DNA of 64,000 nt, taken from contig JAENWW010000002.1 of assembly GCA_016649875.1 (NCBI GenBank), positions 20,851 to 84,850 of the forward strand. Direction: 5' to 3'. Made by a program: the position numbers and the translations under genes. The stretch is from Coriobacteriia bacterium (GTDB taxonomy: Bacteria; Actinomycetota; Coriobacteriia; WRKU01; JAENWW01). Of this stretch, positions 1-7,861 are shown piece after piece. The notes under the pieces are model-generated. The model was not told the origin of the DNA, did no database searches, and saw only the letters and a list, made by a program, of their open reading frames with translations. Each line of letters starts with the position of its first letter. The first letter of the stretch is position 1.

Positions 1-1
1 G

Positions 2-733
2 TCTACCTTTAAAGACACCGGTAAAGCCCGCAACCCGAAACGTATGTTGGTCGAGTGGAACACCAAGGTAGGCAACTGGGATCGCAACGATGTCCCCGAC
101 TTCGGATTCCAAAAGTCCCAGCCTGACGGCACCTTCATCGGTATCCCACCGGAGAAGTGCACGGCGTTCTTTATGAACACCGAACTTGTCGGACGACTCT
201 TCGCCGCGGGTATGAAAGAAGGCCCGTTTACCGAGCATTACGAACCGGTCGAGTCCCCCGTTAAGAACAAGCTGTCAAAGACCGAGTCCAACCCGCTCGC
301 GATGGTTTTCGATTCAGCCAAAAAAGGCGATGCGTCCAAGTATCCGATTGTCTGCTCGACTATTCGTGTTGTCGAGCATTGGCAGACAGGTAACTTTACG
401 CGAAACAGCCCGTGGCTCGCAGAGGCGATGCCATTCATGTTCGTCGAAATTCCTGAAGAATTAGCTAAGGAAAAGGGCATTAAAAGCGGCGATGAAGTCG
501 AGGTATTCAACAATCGCGGAAAGATCGTTGTAAAAGCGATGGTAACGAAGCGCCTCAAGCCGTTCAAACTCAGCGGTAAAACTGTTTATGAGATAACCAT
601 GCCTTGGCATTGGGGCAAACTCGGAATCGCCACCGGCGAAAGCGCGAACTCGCTCACGCCGAATTTCGGCGATCCGAATTCATCTATTCCTGAATCGAAA
701 GCGTTTCTTGTCGATATCAGGAAGGCGGGGTGA
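2..733 (+). CDS. fdhA: Formate dehydrogenase major (molybdopterin) subunit, C-terminal part
   Basis: This is the 3' end of a gene that begins upstream of the window; the frame is open from base 2 to a TGA at 731-733. About 243 residues are visible, corresponding to the C-terminal molybdopterin-dinucleotide binding domain of the DMSO-reductase superfamily. It includes a segment on staying within the complex (KSGDEVEVFNNRG) and a late MPWHWG motif of the kind found in membrane formate dehydrogenases. The catalytic Cys/Sec residue and the N-terminal Fe-S cluster lie outside the window, so W versus Mo use and selenocysteine cannot be judged. The identification rests largely on the following fdhB-fdhC-fdhE genes. 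Another member of the family (for example polysulfide reductase) is less likely. Confidence 0.9.
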   Translation, partial: STFKDTGKARNPKRMLVEWNTKVGNWDRNDVPDFGFQKSQPDGTFIGIPPEKCTAFFMNTELVGRLFAAGMKEGPFTEHYEPVESPVKNKLSKTESNPLAMVFDSAKKGDASKYPIVCSTIRVVEHWQTGNFTRNSPWLAEAMPFMFVEIPEELAKEKGIKSGDEVEVFNNRGKIVVKAMVTKRLKPFKLSGKTVYEITMPWHWGKLGIATGESANSLTPNFGDPNSSIPESKAFLVDIRKAG

Positions 734-738
734 TTCAA

Positions 739-1665
739 ATGACTATAGAAGCTAAAGATGTTGCGATTTATTACGATGCATCAAAGTGTACGGCCTGCAA
801 AGGATGTCAGGTTGCCTGCAAGCAGTGGAACCAGCTTCCTTCTGCGTTGAGTACTGAGGATGTTAAGTTCAGCGATTCATTTGAATACCCCCCGAACAAC
901 AGCGGAGACACCTGGCTCCACATCGGTTTTGATGAGGGCGAGGATTCAAAAGGTGACTTCCGTTGGGCGTTTGGACGCGTCTCCTGCCAGCACTGCACTG
1001 ACGCCGCTTGCGTAAGCGTCTGCCCTTCAGGCGCCTGCCACAAAACTCCTCAGGGAGCCGTCGTTATCGACAAGGAGCTCTGCATCGGCTGCGAGTATTG
1101 CGTTGCCGCATGCCCCTTCAGCGTACCGAAGCTCCGTGAGCGCGATAACAAAACACGGAAATGCTGGATGTGCTTGGACCGTATCGAAAACGGAAAAAGG
1201 CCGGCCTGCGTTAGCACCTGCCCGACCGGCGCGCTCGACTTCGGCGATCGTTATGAATTGATCGCTCGGGCAAAAGCTCGGGTTGAGGAAATCAAGCCGA
1301 CCAAGCCGGATGCGGTTGTTTACGGCATCAAGGAAATGGGCGGCCTGCATGTTATCCAGGTTCTCCCTTACGGAGCGAAGGCGGCTGGCCTGCCGGAGGA
1401 TCCAAAGGTAAGCGCTCTCACGCTTGCTTCAAAGTACATGAAACCGATTACCGGAATCGGCGCGCTCGCCGTCGCAGGATTTTCTGCCCTCGCATGGTTT
1501 AGGGGACGCGGCGCTGAGCATGGTCCTGAAGACCTGTCCTACGATCCAAAGACGGGAACCACCTACGATAAGGGCGTTCCTATCGATCACGACGAGCCTT
1601 TGGCCAAGGATGGTATCGGCGATACTGCTGCAGAAGCATCCAAACAGGAGAGGGGAGGAGAATAA
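739..1665 (+). CDS. fdhB: Formate dehydrogenase iron-sulfur (beta) subunit
   Basis: Electron-transfer subunit carrying electrons from the catalytic subunit to the membrane cytochrome b. Four cysteine groups typical of FdnH/HybA proteins are visible: CTACKGCQVAC near residue 17, CQHCTDAACVSVCP, CIGCEYCVAACP and CWMC with a distal CVSTCP. A hydrophobic stretch near residue 235 (ITGIGALAVAGFSALAWF) is the usual single C-terminal membrane anchor. A GTG at 730 is in frame and overlaps the fdhA stop. I prefer ATG 739 because the purine-rich GGAAGGCGGGG lies 8-9 bases ahead of it. The stop TAA shares its last base with the fdhC start. Confidence 0.93.
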   Translation: MTIEAKDVAIYYDASKCTACKGCQVACKQWNQLPSALSTEDVKFSDSFEYPPNNSGDTWLHIGFDEGEDSKGDFRWAFGRVSCQHCTDAACVSVCPSGACHKTPQGAVVIDKELCIGCEYCVAACPFSVPKLRERDNKTRKCWMCLDRIENGKRPACVSTCPTGALDFGDRYELIARAKARVEEIKPTKPDAVVYGIKEMGGLHVIQVLPYGAKAAGLPEDPKVSALTLASKYMKPITGIGALAVAGFSALAWFRGRGAEHGPEDLSYDPKTGTTYDKGVPIDHDEPLAKDGIGDTAAEASKQERGGE

Positions 1666-2339
1666 TGACTAAGTACATTAAACGCCACGACAAATTCGCG
1701 CGTGCAAACCATTGGGCTTTCTCAGTCGGAGGAGTCGTTCTCGGACTTACCGGACTTCTTCTCTTTATCCCGGGCTTGGGACGACTTGTCGGCTATGACA
1801 CGTTGAAAACGGCAACGATTATCCACCGGATTTTCGCGGTCTGCTTCATCATGATTCCGGCGATTTCCTGGATTATCCGTCCGGCGAACCTCAAGCATAC
1901 ATTCCACAACCTCTTTATGAAGTGGGATGACGATGACAAAGAGTTCATGAAGTTGTTCTTCCCCTATATGCTCAATCCGAAGAAGTACCACATGCCAAAG
2001 CAGCAGTTCGTCAAGTCTGGACAGCGTTTTTCAGATATCTTGATGTACCTCTGCATCTTTGGCATCGCCCTTTCCGGTATTCTTCTCTGGGCCGGCTCCA
2101 ATATCGTATCCCCCGAGCTCTATCAGATCTGGCTTGCCGGCCATGACCTGTGCTTCCTGGGTATCGGTATAATGTTCCCGATTCATATTTTCCTCGGTGG
2201 CGGCATCTTCCAACCATATCACCGCGTTTCGCGTGTTATGTTCGGAGACGGCCTGGTAACCGAGTCGGACGCCCTTTATCACTGGGGCCACTGGGCTGAC
2301 GAGGAAATCGCTTCTGGAGAAAACATCGTAGAGAAATAA
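1665..2339 (+). CDS. fdhC: Formate dehydrogenase cytochrome b (gamma) subunit
   Basis: A 224-residue membrane cytochrome b556 of the FdnI family, expected to pass electrons from the Fe-S subunit to quinone. Four hydrophobic segments can be seen (around residues 20-40, 55-75, 120-145 and 165-185). Histidines in or next to them fit heme ligands: ARANHWAF near the start, IIHRIF, and MFPIHIFLGG in the last helix. It overlaps fdhB by one base (TAATG) and has GGGGAGG just upstream, so it is translationally coupled. A perfect hairpin follows before fdhE. Confidence 0.92.
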   Translation: MTKYIKRHDKFARANHWAFSVGGVVLGLTGLLLFIPGLGRLVGYDTLKTATIIHRIFAVCFIMIPAISWIIRPANLKHTFHNLFMKWDDDDKEFMKLFFPYMLNPKKYHMPKQQFVKSGQRFSDILMYLCIFGIALSGILLWAGSNIVSPELYQIWLAGHDLCFLGIGIMFPIHIFLGGGIFQPYHRVSRVMFGDGLVTESDALYHWGHWADEEIASGENIVEK

Positions 2340-2364
2340 CGCTTGTCTGTACTTCCTTCTGCCC

Positions 2365-2396
2365 TGTGGGTAGCCCTTACGAAAGGGCTACCCACA
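2365..2396 (+). other. Perfect 14-bp intercistronic hairpin between fdhC and fdhE
   Basis: The arms 2365-2378 and 2383-2396 are exactly complementary and enclose a four-base loop, ACGA. No run of T follows, so it is unlikely to be a simple intrinsic terminator. It may protect the fdhABC message from 3' decay or lower fdhE expression; that role is inferred. Confidence 0.6.
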
Positions 2397-2421
2397 CTAG
2401 GAAAAGACCCTTAGGAGAAAA

Positions 2422-3276
2422 ATGGATCTCTCTCAAAGTAAAAAAGCTCTGGAAAACAACATTGAAGAACTGGGAAAACCTTACGTCTCATTTTTCACCG
2501 GTCTGTGGGATCTCGAGGAATCGATCGAACCTGTTGACTGGACTCCTGCAGAGCCCGAAAAACTTACCGAGGCGATGAAGAACGGAACGGTCGCATTTTC
2601 TCTTGAAGCACCCAGCCTCACCCAGAAGTACGTCCTTGATAATGTTGAATCTTCCCTTGCTTACATCGGCTTATATGTTAAAGAGCTTACAGAGGTAAGC
2701 AAAAAGCTTACCGAGTTGCGCGTGAAATACGACGAAGGCGAACTGAGTCTTTCCGAAAAGATGCTCGAGTCGCTTTTTACCGAGCCTGAACAGTTAATAA
2801 ATGAACTTGCGAAACAGCTTGATGTCCCCGCAGAATCAGAGGCTTATCACTATATCAGCCTTGCAGTGGTGACGGTACTCGAGCCGACCGCAACGCACGC
2901 CGCTTCAAAAATCGAAATCCCGAAAGAACCGGGATTTAAAACGGGCAACTGCCCTGTGTGCGGATCCCCGACGACAATCGGAGTTCTCAAAGATGAGGGC
3001 GCAGCGAAGGGGTCACCACGTGCGCTGCACTGCTCGTTCTGCGGTTCGAGCTGGAATTACCCCCGCATCAAGTGCACACGGTGCGGAAGCACCAACCCCG
3101 AAGACCTTACTTTTCATTTCGACGAGAAAGATATGAACAAACGTATCTACCGGTGTAAGAAGTGCGGTGGTACGCAAAAGATCATGCTCGAATCACTCGA
3201 GCCCGTCAAAAGCGACCTTCGCGCCAATGAGCTTCTTATGCTTCCGCTCGAAGAAGCTGTTCTAAAAGCCAAATAG
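2422..3276 (+). CDS. fdhE: Formate dehydrogenase accessory protein FdhE-like
   Basis: A 284-residue protein whose C-terminal half holds four CxxC knuckles (CPVCGS, CSFCGS, CTRCGS, CKKCGG), the rubredoxin-like metal site of FdhE. FdhE proteins bind formate dehydrogenase during maturation and export and are needed for its activity. The N-terminal half is helical and poorly conserved. It follows fdhC on the same strand after an 82-base gap containing a hairpin, with TAGGAGAAAA just before the ATG. A bidirectional terminator closes the operon. The family call is confident; the exact step in maturation is not visible. Confidence 0.87.
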   Translation: MDLSQSKKALENNIEELGKPYVSFFTGLWDLEESIEPVDWTPAEPEKLTEAMKNGTVAFSLEAPSLTQKYVLDNVESSLAYIGLYVKELTEVSKKLTELRVKYDEGELSLSEKMLESLFTEPEQLINELAKQLDVPAESEAYHYISLAVVTVLEPTATHAASKIEIPKEPGFKTGNCPVCGSPTTIGVLKDEGAAKGSPRALHCSFCGSSWNYPRIKCTRCGSTNPEDLTFHFDEKDMNKRIYRCKKCGGTQKIMLESLEPVKSDLRANELLMLPLEEAVLKAK

Positions 3277-3293
3277 GAATAATCATCGTCACA

Positions 3294-3327
3294 TAAAAAA
3301 TAATCCCCGAAAGGGGATTATTTTTTG
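3294..3327. terminator. Bidirectional intrinsic terminator
   Basis: Stem TAATCCCC/GGGGATTA around a GAAA loop, flanked by an A-run on the left and a T-run on the right. It can therefore stop transcription from fdhE on the plus strand and from the Moco operon on the minus strand. It sits between two convergent gene ends, as expected. Confidence 0.9.
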
Positions 3328-3359
3328 TCTTATGAAGTCGATCCTCGCAGGAGCGCCAT

Positions 3360-4292
3360 TTAGTGCCCTGACCCGTGGACCATCTCAATCGCATGCTCGA
3401 ACTGATCCTGAATGAATCCGAACGACTCGATAGCCGCTTTCTTCGAGCCGGGGAAGTTGATGATCAGCGATGTTCCTCGCAGGCCTGAAACAGCGCGCGA
3501 CAAAATCGCGTGGTGCGTGACCTCGTAGGATTTCGCGCGGATTACTTCAGAGATTCCCGGAGCCATTTTGTTACAAACGTTAGCCGTCGCCTCAGGCGTC
3601 ACGTCGCGCAGGCTGACTCCCGTACCTCCACAGGTGATGACGATGTCGGCTTTCAGATTGTCGACCGCCTCGACGAGCGCCTCCTCGATTGCCGCTTGGT
3701 CATCCTTAACGATAACGCGCGGACCGATGTTGTGGCCCTTTTCGCGTACGAGTTTTTCGAGCGCGGCTCCGGCCGTATCGTCTTCAAGCGTGCGGGTATC
3801 GGAAACGGTGATGAGTGAAAAGAGCAGGATGCGCGGGGTACGGTCGCAGGTTCCATCGCCGAGCTTGATGAGTTTGATCTCGTCGCCAACCGAAATCTTC
3901 GCGGCTTTTCTCACGACGGCGAAGATGCCTTCGCGCGGCATGACGCAGTCGCCAGCCTGGTAGTAAATGGCGCACTTGTTGTGGCAGATCTTGCCAATCT
4001 GGCTCAGTTCCAATATGGATTCGCCGACGGAGAACAGTGTGCCGACCGGCCACTCCAACAAATCGACGCCCTCGGTCGTGATGTTTTCAGCAAAATCACC
4101 CGCGCCCACGTCGAGCCCTTTGTCCTGCATCTTTTTTATTGACTCAGTGGCTAACAGCGAAACCTGGCGGTGCCAGTCTCCCGCATGCGCGTCGCCTTCA
4201 AAGCCTCGGTCGAAAATCAGTTCTCCCGACGTGTAGCACTTTTTTCGGACGGTCTTTTTTTCCGATAGGTTAACTGATACTACTTGTCCCAT
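3360..4292 (-). CDS. MOSC domain-MogA fusion protein (molybdenum/tungsten cofactor)
   Basis: Two domains. Residues 1 to about 145 form a MOSC domain ([19 protein letters not shown], then a late [12 protein letters not shown]), a family thought to handle sulfur or cofactor on Moco enzymes. Residues 155-310 are a MogA/MoaB domain ([40 protein letters not shown]), which adenylylates molybdopterin before metal insertion by MoeA. The fusion links adenylylation to a putative sulfur carrier. The start follows AAGGAGAAGACA and overlaps the moaC end by 23 bases. It is the last gene of the tup-moco operon, next to a terminator. The mogA role is confident; the purpose of the MOSC half is inferred. Confidence 0.9.
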   Translation of the reverse strand: MGQVVSVNLSEKKTVRKKCYTSGELIFDRGFEGDAHAGDWHRQVSLLATESIKKMQDKGLDVGAGDFAENITTEGVDLLEWPVGTLFSVGESILELSQIGKICHNKCAIYYQAGDCVMPREGIFAVVRKAAKISVGDEIKLIKLGDGTCDRTPRILLFSLITVSDTRTLEDDTAGAALEKLVREKGHNIGPRVIVKDDQAAIEEALVEAVDNLKADIVITCGGTGVSLRDVTPEATANVCNKMAPGISEVIRAKSYEVTHHAILSRAVSGLRGTSLIINFPGSKKAAIESFGFIQDQFEHAIEMVHGSGH

Positions 4293-4794
4293 TGTCTTCT
4301 CCTTTTAAAAATATGCCACTAGCGCCTCCGCGCTTTTCCTCAAGCATAATCGAACTTATTTCCATACCGCGATCCATAGCTTTGCACATGTCGTAAATGG
4401 TCAGACATGCAACCGAAGCCGCGGTGAGGGCCTCCATCTCGACGCCGGTTTTACCGGTGACGCGCGCCGTGCTGTTAACGCAAAAACCGTAGGTGGCGAT
4501 TTCGCTGTCCTCGATGGGCTCAAAATCAACGTCGACGGAAGTGAGCGCGAGCGGGTGACAGAGCGGAATCAAATCAGACGTCTTCTTGGCCGCCATAATG
4601 CCCGCGATTCGCGCGGTGCCTAAGACATCGCCCTTCTTTATCTGCGCGCCCACAACGGCGTCATACGTCGCCTTATTCATAAATATCTTTCCTGATACGC
4701 GTGCGATGCGCTGTGTGCTTTCTTTGTCTCCGACATCGACCATTTTTGCAGAGCCGTCTTGGGCGATGTGGGTTAGTTTCGTCATGTCTTTCAT
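4270..4794 (-). CDS. moaC: Cyclic pyranopterin monophosphate synthase MoaC
   Basis: A 174-residue MoaC, which acts with MoaA to turn GTP into cyclic pyranopterin monophosphate, the first Moco intermediate. The signature segments [11 protein letters not shown] and [12 protein letters not shown] are intact, as is the active-site region AMDRGMEI. The last dozen residues run past the usual end of the family and overlap the next gene. The start ATG at 4794 lies directly after the moaA stop, with GGAGG 4-5 bases upstream. An in-frame ATG at 4785 is less well placed. Confidence 0.95.
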   Translation of the reverse strand: MKDMTKLTHIAQDGSAKMVDVGDKESTQRIARVSGKIFMNKATYDAVVGAQIKKGDVLGTARIAGIMAAKKTSDLIPLCHPLALTSVDVDFEPIEDSEIATYGFCVNSTARVTGKTGVEMEALTAASVACLTIYDMCKAMDRGMEISSIMLEEKRGGASGIFLKGEDNGTSSIS

Positions 4795-5802
4795 CTATCC
4801 TCCAATCGCCGCCATGTCTTTTTGGGTGAAGTTGTGTGCGTCATGATTTTTGGGCTTCATTTTCAATGCTTCTTGCAAAATCGCACGCACACCTTCGGTA
4901 TCCTTTCGGCGAAGCGCATCGCGCACGTCGATCTCGGCGTCCGAGAACAGACACGGACGCAGCTTACCGTCGGAGGTGAGCCTGAGGCGGTTGCAACTCG
5001 CGCAGAAGTGGCGCGACATCGGCGAGATGAACCCGACGGTACCTTGCGCTCCCTCGAACCTATAATAAGACGCCGGTCCGACACCGATGGGACCTTGACC
5101 TTCTTCAAGCGGGATGAGCGCGCCCATCCCGTGCTCTTCGGCGGTTGAGGAGATTTGCTTGAAAATCTCCTCGCTACTGACGGCCTCCTCGGCGGCCCAG
5201 CCCTGCCCGTCGACGCCCGACGAATGCCCAATGGGCATGTACTCGATAAAGCGGATGTGCAGCGGTCGGTCGAACGAGAGTTTTGCGAAACCATACGGAT
5301 CCTTGATGAAGGGTCGCACGCCTACCGCGTTGAGTTTGATGGGGCTCAGGCCAGCCTCGAAAGCGGCTTCGATACCCTTGAACACATCTGAAAGTTCCCC
5401 ACGACGGGTGATGGTTTTGTAGACGTCGGGATCAAGCGTATCGAGCGAGATATTGACGCGGTCGAGTCCTGCTTCTTTAAGCTCCTCGGCGTAACGCGGG
5501 AGTAGAATTCCGTTGGTGGTCAGCGAAATATCATCGAGTCCGTCGAGCTTGTGCAGCTCGCGAACGAGGTCGCTAAGGCCCTGACGAACGAGCGGCTCCC
5601 CGCCGGTAAGACGAATGTGCGAGATACCCATGGCGACGGCTTCTCGCGCGAGCGCAAGAAGCTCCTCATAGGTCAGAATCTCATCGTGCGCTTTAGGGAT
5701 TATGCCGTTTTCCGGCATGCAGTAAATACAGCGCAAATTGCACCGGTCGGTGACCGATATGCGCAAATAGTTTATCGTGCGTCCGTGGCTATCCTTAATC
5801 AT
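4795..5802 (-). CDS. moaA: GTP 3',8-cyclase MoaA (radical SAM)
   Basis: A 335-residue radical SAM enzyme with the N-terminal cluster motif CNLRCIYCMPE, the GGEPLV motif, and the second, C-terminal cluster binding set FCASCNRLRLTSDGKLRPCL that holds GTP. It ends in Gly-Gly, the conserved tail needed for activity in this family. It converts GTP to 3',8-cyclo-H2GTP, the substrate of MoaC encoded next to it. The start overlaps the mobB end by 8 bases. Length is normal. Confidence 0.96.
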   Translation of the reverse strand: MIKDSHGRTINYLRISVTDRCNLRCIYCMPENGIIPKAHDEILTYEELLALAREAVAMGISHIRLTGGEPLVRQGLSDLVRELHKLDGLDDISLTTNGILLPRYAEELKEAGLDRVNISLDTLDPDVYKTITRRGELSDVFKGIEAAFEAGLSPIKLNAVGVRPFIKDPYGFAKLSFDRPLHIRFIEYMPIGHSSGVDGQGWAAEEAVSSEEIFKQISSTAEEHGMGALIPLEEGQGPIGVGPASYYRFEGAQGTVGFISPMSRHFCASCNRLRLTSDGKLRPCLFSDAEIDVRDALRRKDTEGVRAILQEALKMKPKNHDAHNFTQKDMAAIGG

Positions 5803-6322
5803 TTTTTTGCCTTTCGATGAAGCGGCGCGCCAAAAAATTGCAAAAACCTTCGCTATCGTTTAAATCATAGACCGGAACCGTGTCCGCGAATTTCCGAGCG
5901 AGCGCGGGATTGTTCGTAACGAATGCCTCGACCTCGTCGGGCTCGCATATCGGCTCATCGCTGCGTTCTTTGCGGGACAACTCGACTTTGGGCAGGTCCA
6001 GTTTTTTAAATCCTTCGGCGAGCAGAATGTCGCAACCGGCCTCCTGCGCCTGCTTGATGCACTCCTCCATGGTGACTTCGCTCTCAACCTTGCGCACCAC
6101 GCTGAACTGCATCGGGCTCGACACCATACTGACAACGGCACCCGCACGCGCATGGCGCCAGGAGTCTTTCTTCTCAGTATCCACATCGGTCGCGTGAGCG
6201 TGGTGCTTCACCGTCGCGACACGGTAGCCCCGCTCGGTCAAACAGGCGATCACCTTCTCGAGAAATGTCGTTTTTCCCGAGTTGCTCTTGCCGACGAATG
6301 TAACTACCGGTGTCCGATTCAT
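5795..6322 (-). CDS. mobB: Molybdopterin-guanine dinucleotide biosynthesis protein MobB
   Basis: A 175-residue P-loop GTPase with Walker A GKSNSGKTT at residues 11-19 and a downstream KHHAHATDVDTEKKDS stretch typical of MobB. The family binds MobA and helps convert molybdopterin to its guanine dinucleotide form, the form used by DMSO-reductase family enzymes such as the adjacent formate dehydrogenase. It lies between the small 75-residue gene and moaA and overlaps moaA slightly. Confidence 0.93.
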   Translation of the reverse strand: MNRTPVVTFVGKSNSGKTTFLEKVIACLTERGYRVATVKHHAHATDVDTEKKDSWRHARAGAVVSMVSSPMQFSVVRKVESEVTMEECIKQAQEAGCDILLAEGFKKLDLPKVELSRKERSDEPICEPDEVEAFVTNNPALARKFADTVPVYDLNDSEGFCNFLARRFIERQKND

Positions 6323-6334
6323 GAGTGGCCTCCG

Positions 6335-6562
6335 TTAAAAACAGCCGAGTCCGCAGTCGTAAACCCTGATGTCCATCTCGTCGATCATCGCACCCACCGA
6401 TTTCGTGGAAACGCCGTACTTGTGAGCAAGACCGCGCGCGCTCTCGCACTGAATGCGACCGTCCTCGGTGCTTTCGAGAATATCTTTCTTGAGATCCGCG
6501 GCTACTTCCGCGATTTTGCCGGTGGTCAAATCAATCTTCGGCTTGTCTTCTGAATGTGCCAT
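6335..6562 (-). CDS. Small unknown protein inside the tup-moco operon
   Basis: A 75-residue protein that I do not recognise. The start ATG overlaps the moeA stop (TAATG), so it is translationally coupled to moeA. The sequence is mostly helical and acidic. Its middle (CESARGLAHKYGVSTKSVGAMID) reads like a short helix-turn-helix, and it ends in VYDCGLGCF with two cysteines near the C-terminus. A longer form could begin upstream at 6598 but would overlap moeA. Its position between moeA and mobB suggests a role in Moco/W-cofactor handling or in regulating this operon. No function is assigned. Confidence 0.75.
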   Translation of the reverse strand: MAHSEDKPKIDLTTGKIAEVAADLKKDILESTEDGRIQCESARGLAHKYGVSTKSVGAMIDEMDIRVYDCGLGCF

Positions 6563-7857
6563 TATGCAATTCCTTCTTTCATATCGAGACGAATACATGT
6601 AACCTCTTGGCCCTTGTGTGCGGGGTCGAGGCCTTCGGGTAACACGATGAAACAGTTGCCGCGATGCGCCGAGGTGAGCAGCGCTGAGGACTGGCTCCCT
6701 TCCACGTGGGCGGCATAGGTTCCGTCCGGCTGCAATTCGACGGTACCGCGCAGGAAATACCTTCTGCCCTGGCGTTTCTTGACGTCATGAGCGAGAACGG
6801 CGGTGCATGTCGGACGCAAGAGCTCGGTTGCTCCTTGCATCTTCAACAGTGCGGGTCGGACAAACGTCTCGAACCCGACAAACGTTGAAGTCGGATTACC
6901 GGGGAGACCGAAAAACGGAATCGCGGGCTTCCCGGTAGTGGGTATCACTCCGAGCGTTTGAGGCTTTCCGGGACGCATATTGACGGCACTGAACAGCATC
7001 TTTCCCAGCTTCTCAAGCACGGGTTTTACATAATCGAAGTCGCCCACCGAAACGCCGCCGCTGGTGATGATGAAGTCGGCGTCTTGGGCGGCTTCGAGAA
7101 TTGCTTCTTCCGTTGCCTCGTAGGTGTCTTTGATGAGCGGAAAACGCAGAGGAATTCCGCCTGCCTCAAGAACCTGAGCGGCCAGAGAGTAGCTGTTTGA
7201 ATTGCGGATTTTTCCGCGCGCGGGTTTTTCGGCGATTTCGACGAGTTCGGATCCGGTTGATAAAATCGCCACGCGGGGACGGCGGTAGACTTTCACCGTG
7301 CTGTGTCCCGTGGAAGCGAGAAGGCCGACGGCTGCGGGAGTTACGCGCTCGCCGCGGTTTAGAACGGTTTCTCCGGCTTTGGCTTCCTCCCCGGCTTTGC
7401 GTATATTGTCGCCTTTGCGCGGCGGCACCGGAAACGCGACTTTAGATCCGATGAGGCCATCGCCCTCGATGATTTCGGTATCCTCGATTTTTATCACGGC
7501 GTCCGCGCCTTCGGGCATTGGCGCTCCAGTCATGATACGCATTGCGGTGCCTGCGGTAATCGGATGCTCCGGCCAATCGCCGGCGCCGATGTGCTCGGTA
7601 ATCTTGAGCTGCACGGGAGTTTGAGCACCCGCGAAATCTTTGGTAAGCACGGCGAAACCGTCCATCGCCGAGTTATCGAAAGGTGCGATGTCGATGTCGC
7701 TCAAAACATCCTGTGCGAGGATGCGCTCCAAAGAGCCGAGCGCGTCGACTTCTTCGGCATCTAAAACGTCGACGAGAGAGAGCACCTGTTCCCGCGCGTC
7801 CTCGACAGCGATTAAGTTTTGCGTTCCGTGTGTCTGTGTCTGTGTCTGTGTCTGCAT
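6562..7857 (-). CDS. moeA: Molybdopterin molybdenumtransferase MoeA
   Basis: A 431-residue MoeA, which inserts molybdate or tungstate into adenylylated molybdopterin made by MogA. Family segments are clear: DNSAMDGFA near residue 60, AMRIMTGAPMPEGADAVIK, ATGSELV-type STGSELVE, and TSGGVSVGDFDYVK in the MogA-like domain, followed by a C-terminal beta domain. I place the start at 7857, where GAAGAAGG lies 8 bases upstream and the previous stop is 4 bases away; an earlier ATG at 7881 would overlap that gene. The N-terminus contains a short Thr-Gln repeat encoded by a hexanucleotide repeat. Confidence 0.95.
   Translation of the reverse strand: MQTQTQTQTHGTQNLIAVEDAREQVLSLVDVLDAEEVDALGSLERILAQDVLSDIDIAPFDNSAMDGFAVLTKDFAGAQTPVQLKITEHIGAGDWPEHPITAGTAMRIMTGAPMPEGADAVIKIEDTEIIEGDGLIGSKVAFPVPPRKGDNIRKAGEEAKAGETVLNRGERVTPAAVGLLASTGHSTVKVYRRPRVAILSTGSELVEIAEKPARGKIRNSNSYSLAAQVLEAGGIPLRFPLIKDTYEATEEAILEAAQDADFIITSGGVSVGDFDYVKPVLEKLGKMLFSAVNMRPGKPQTLGVIPTTGKPAIPFFGLPGNPTSTFVGFETFVRPALLKMQGATELLRPTCTAVLAHDVKKRQGRRYFLRGTVELQPDGTYAAHVEGSQSSALLTSAHRGNCFIVLPEGLDPAHKGQEVTCIRLDMKEGIA
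7830..7853. repeat. Four tandem GTGTCT hexamers at the 5' end of moeA
   Basis: Four exact copies of GTGTCT lie just inside the moeA start and encode the Thr-Gln run MQTQTQTQTHGT. The unit is two codons long, so slippage would change the length of the N-terminal tail without shifting the frame. Confidence 0.8.
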
Positions 7858-7861
7858 TGTG

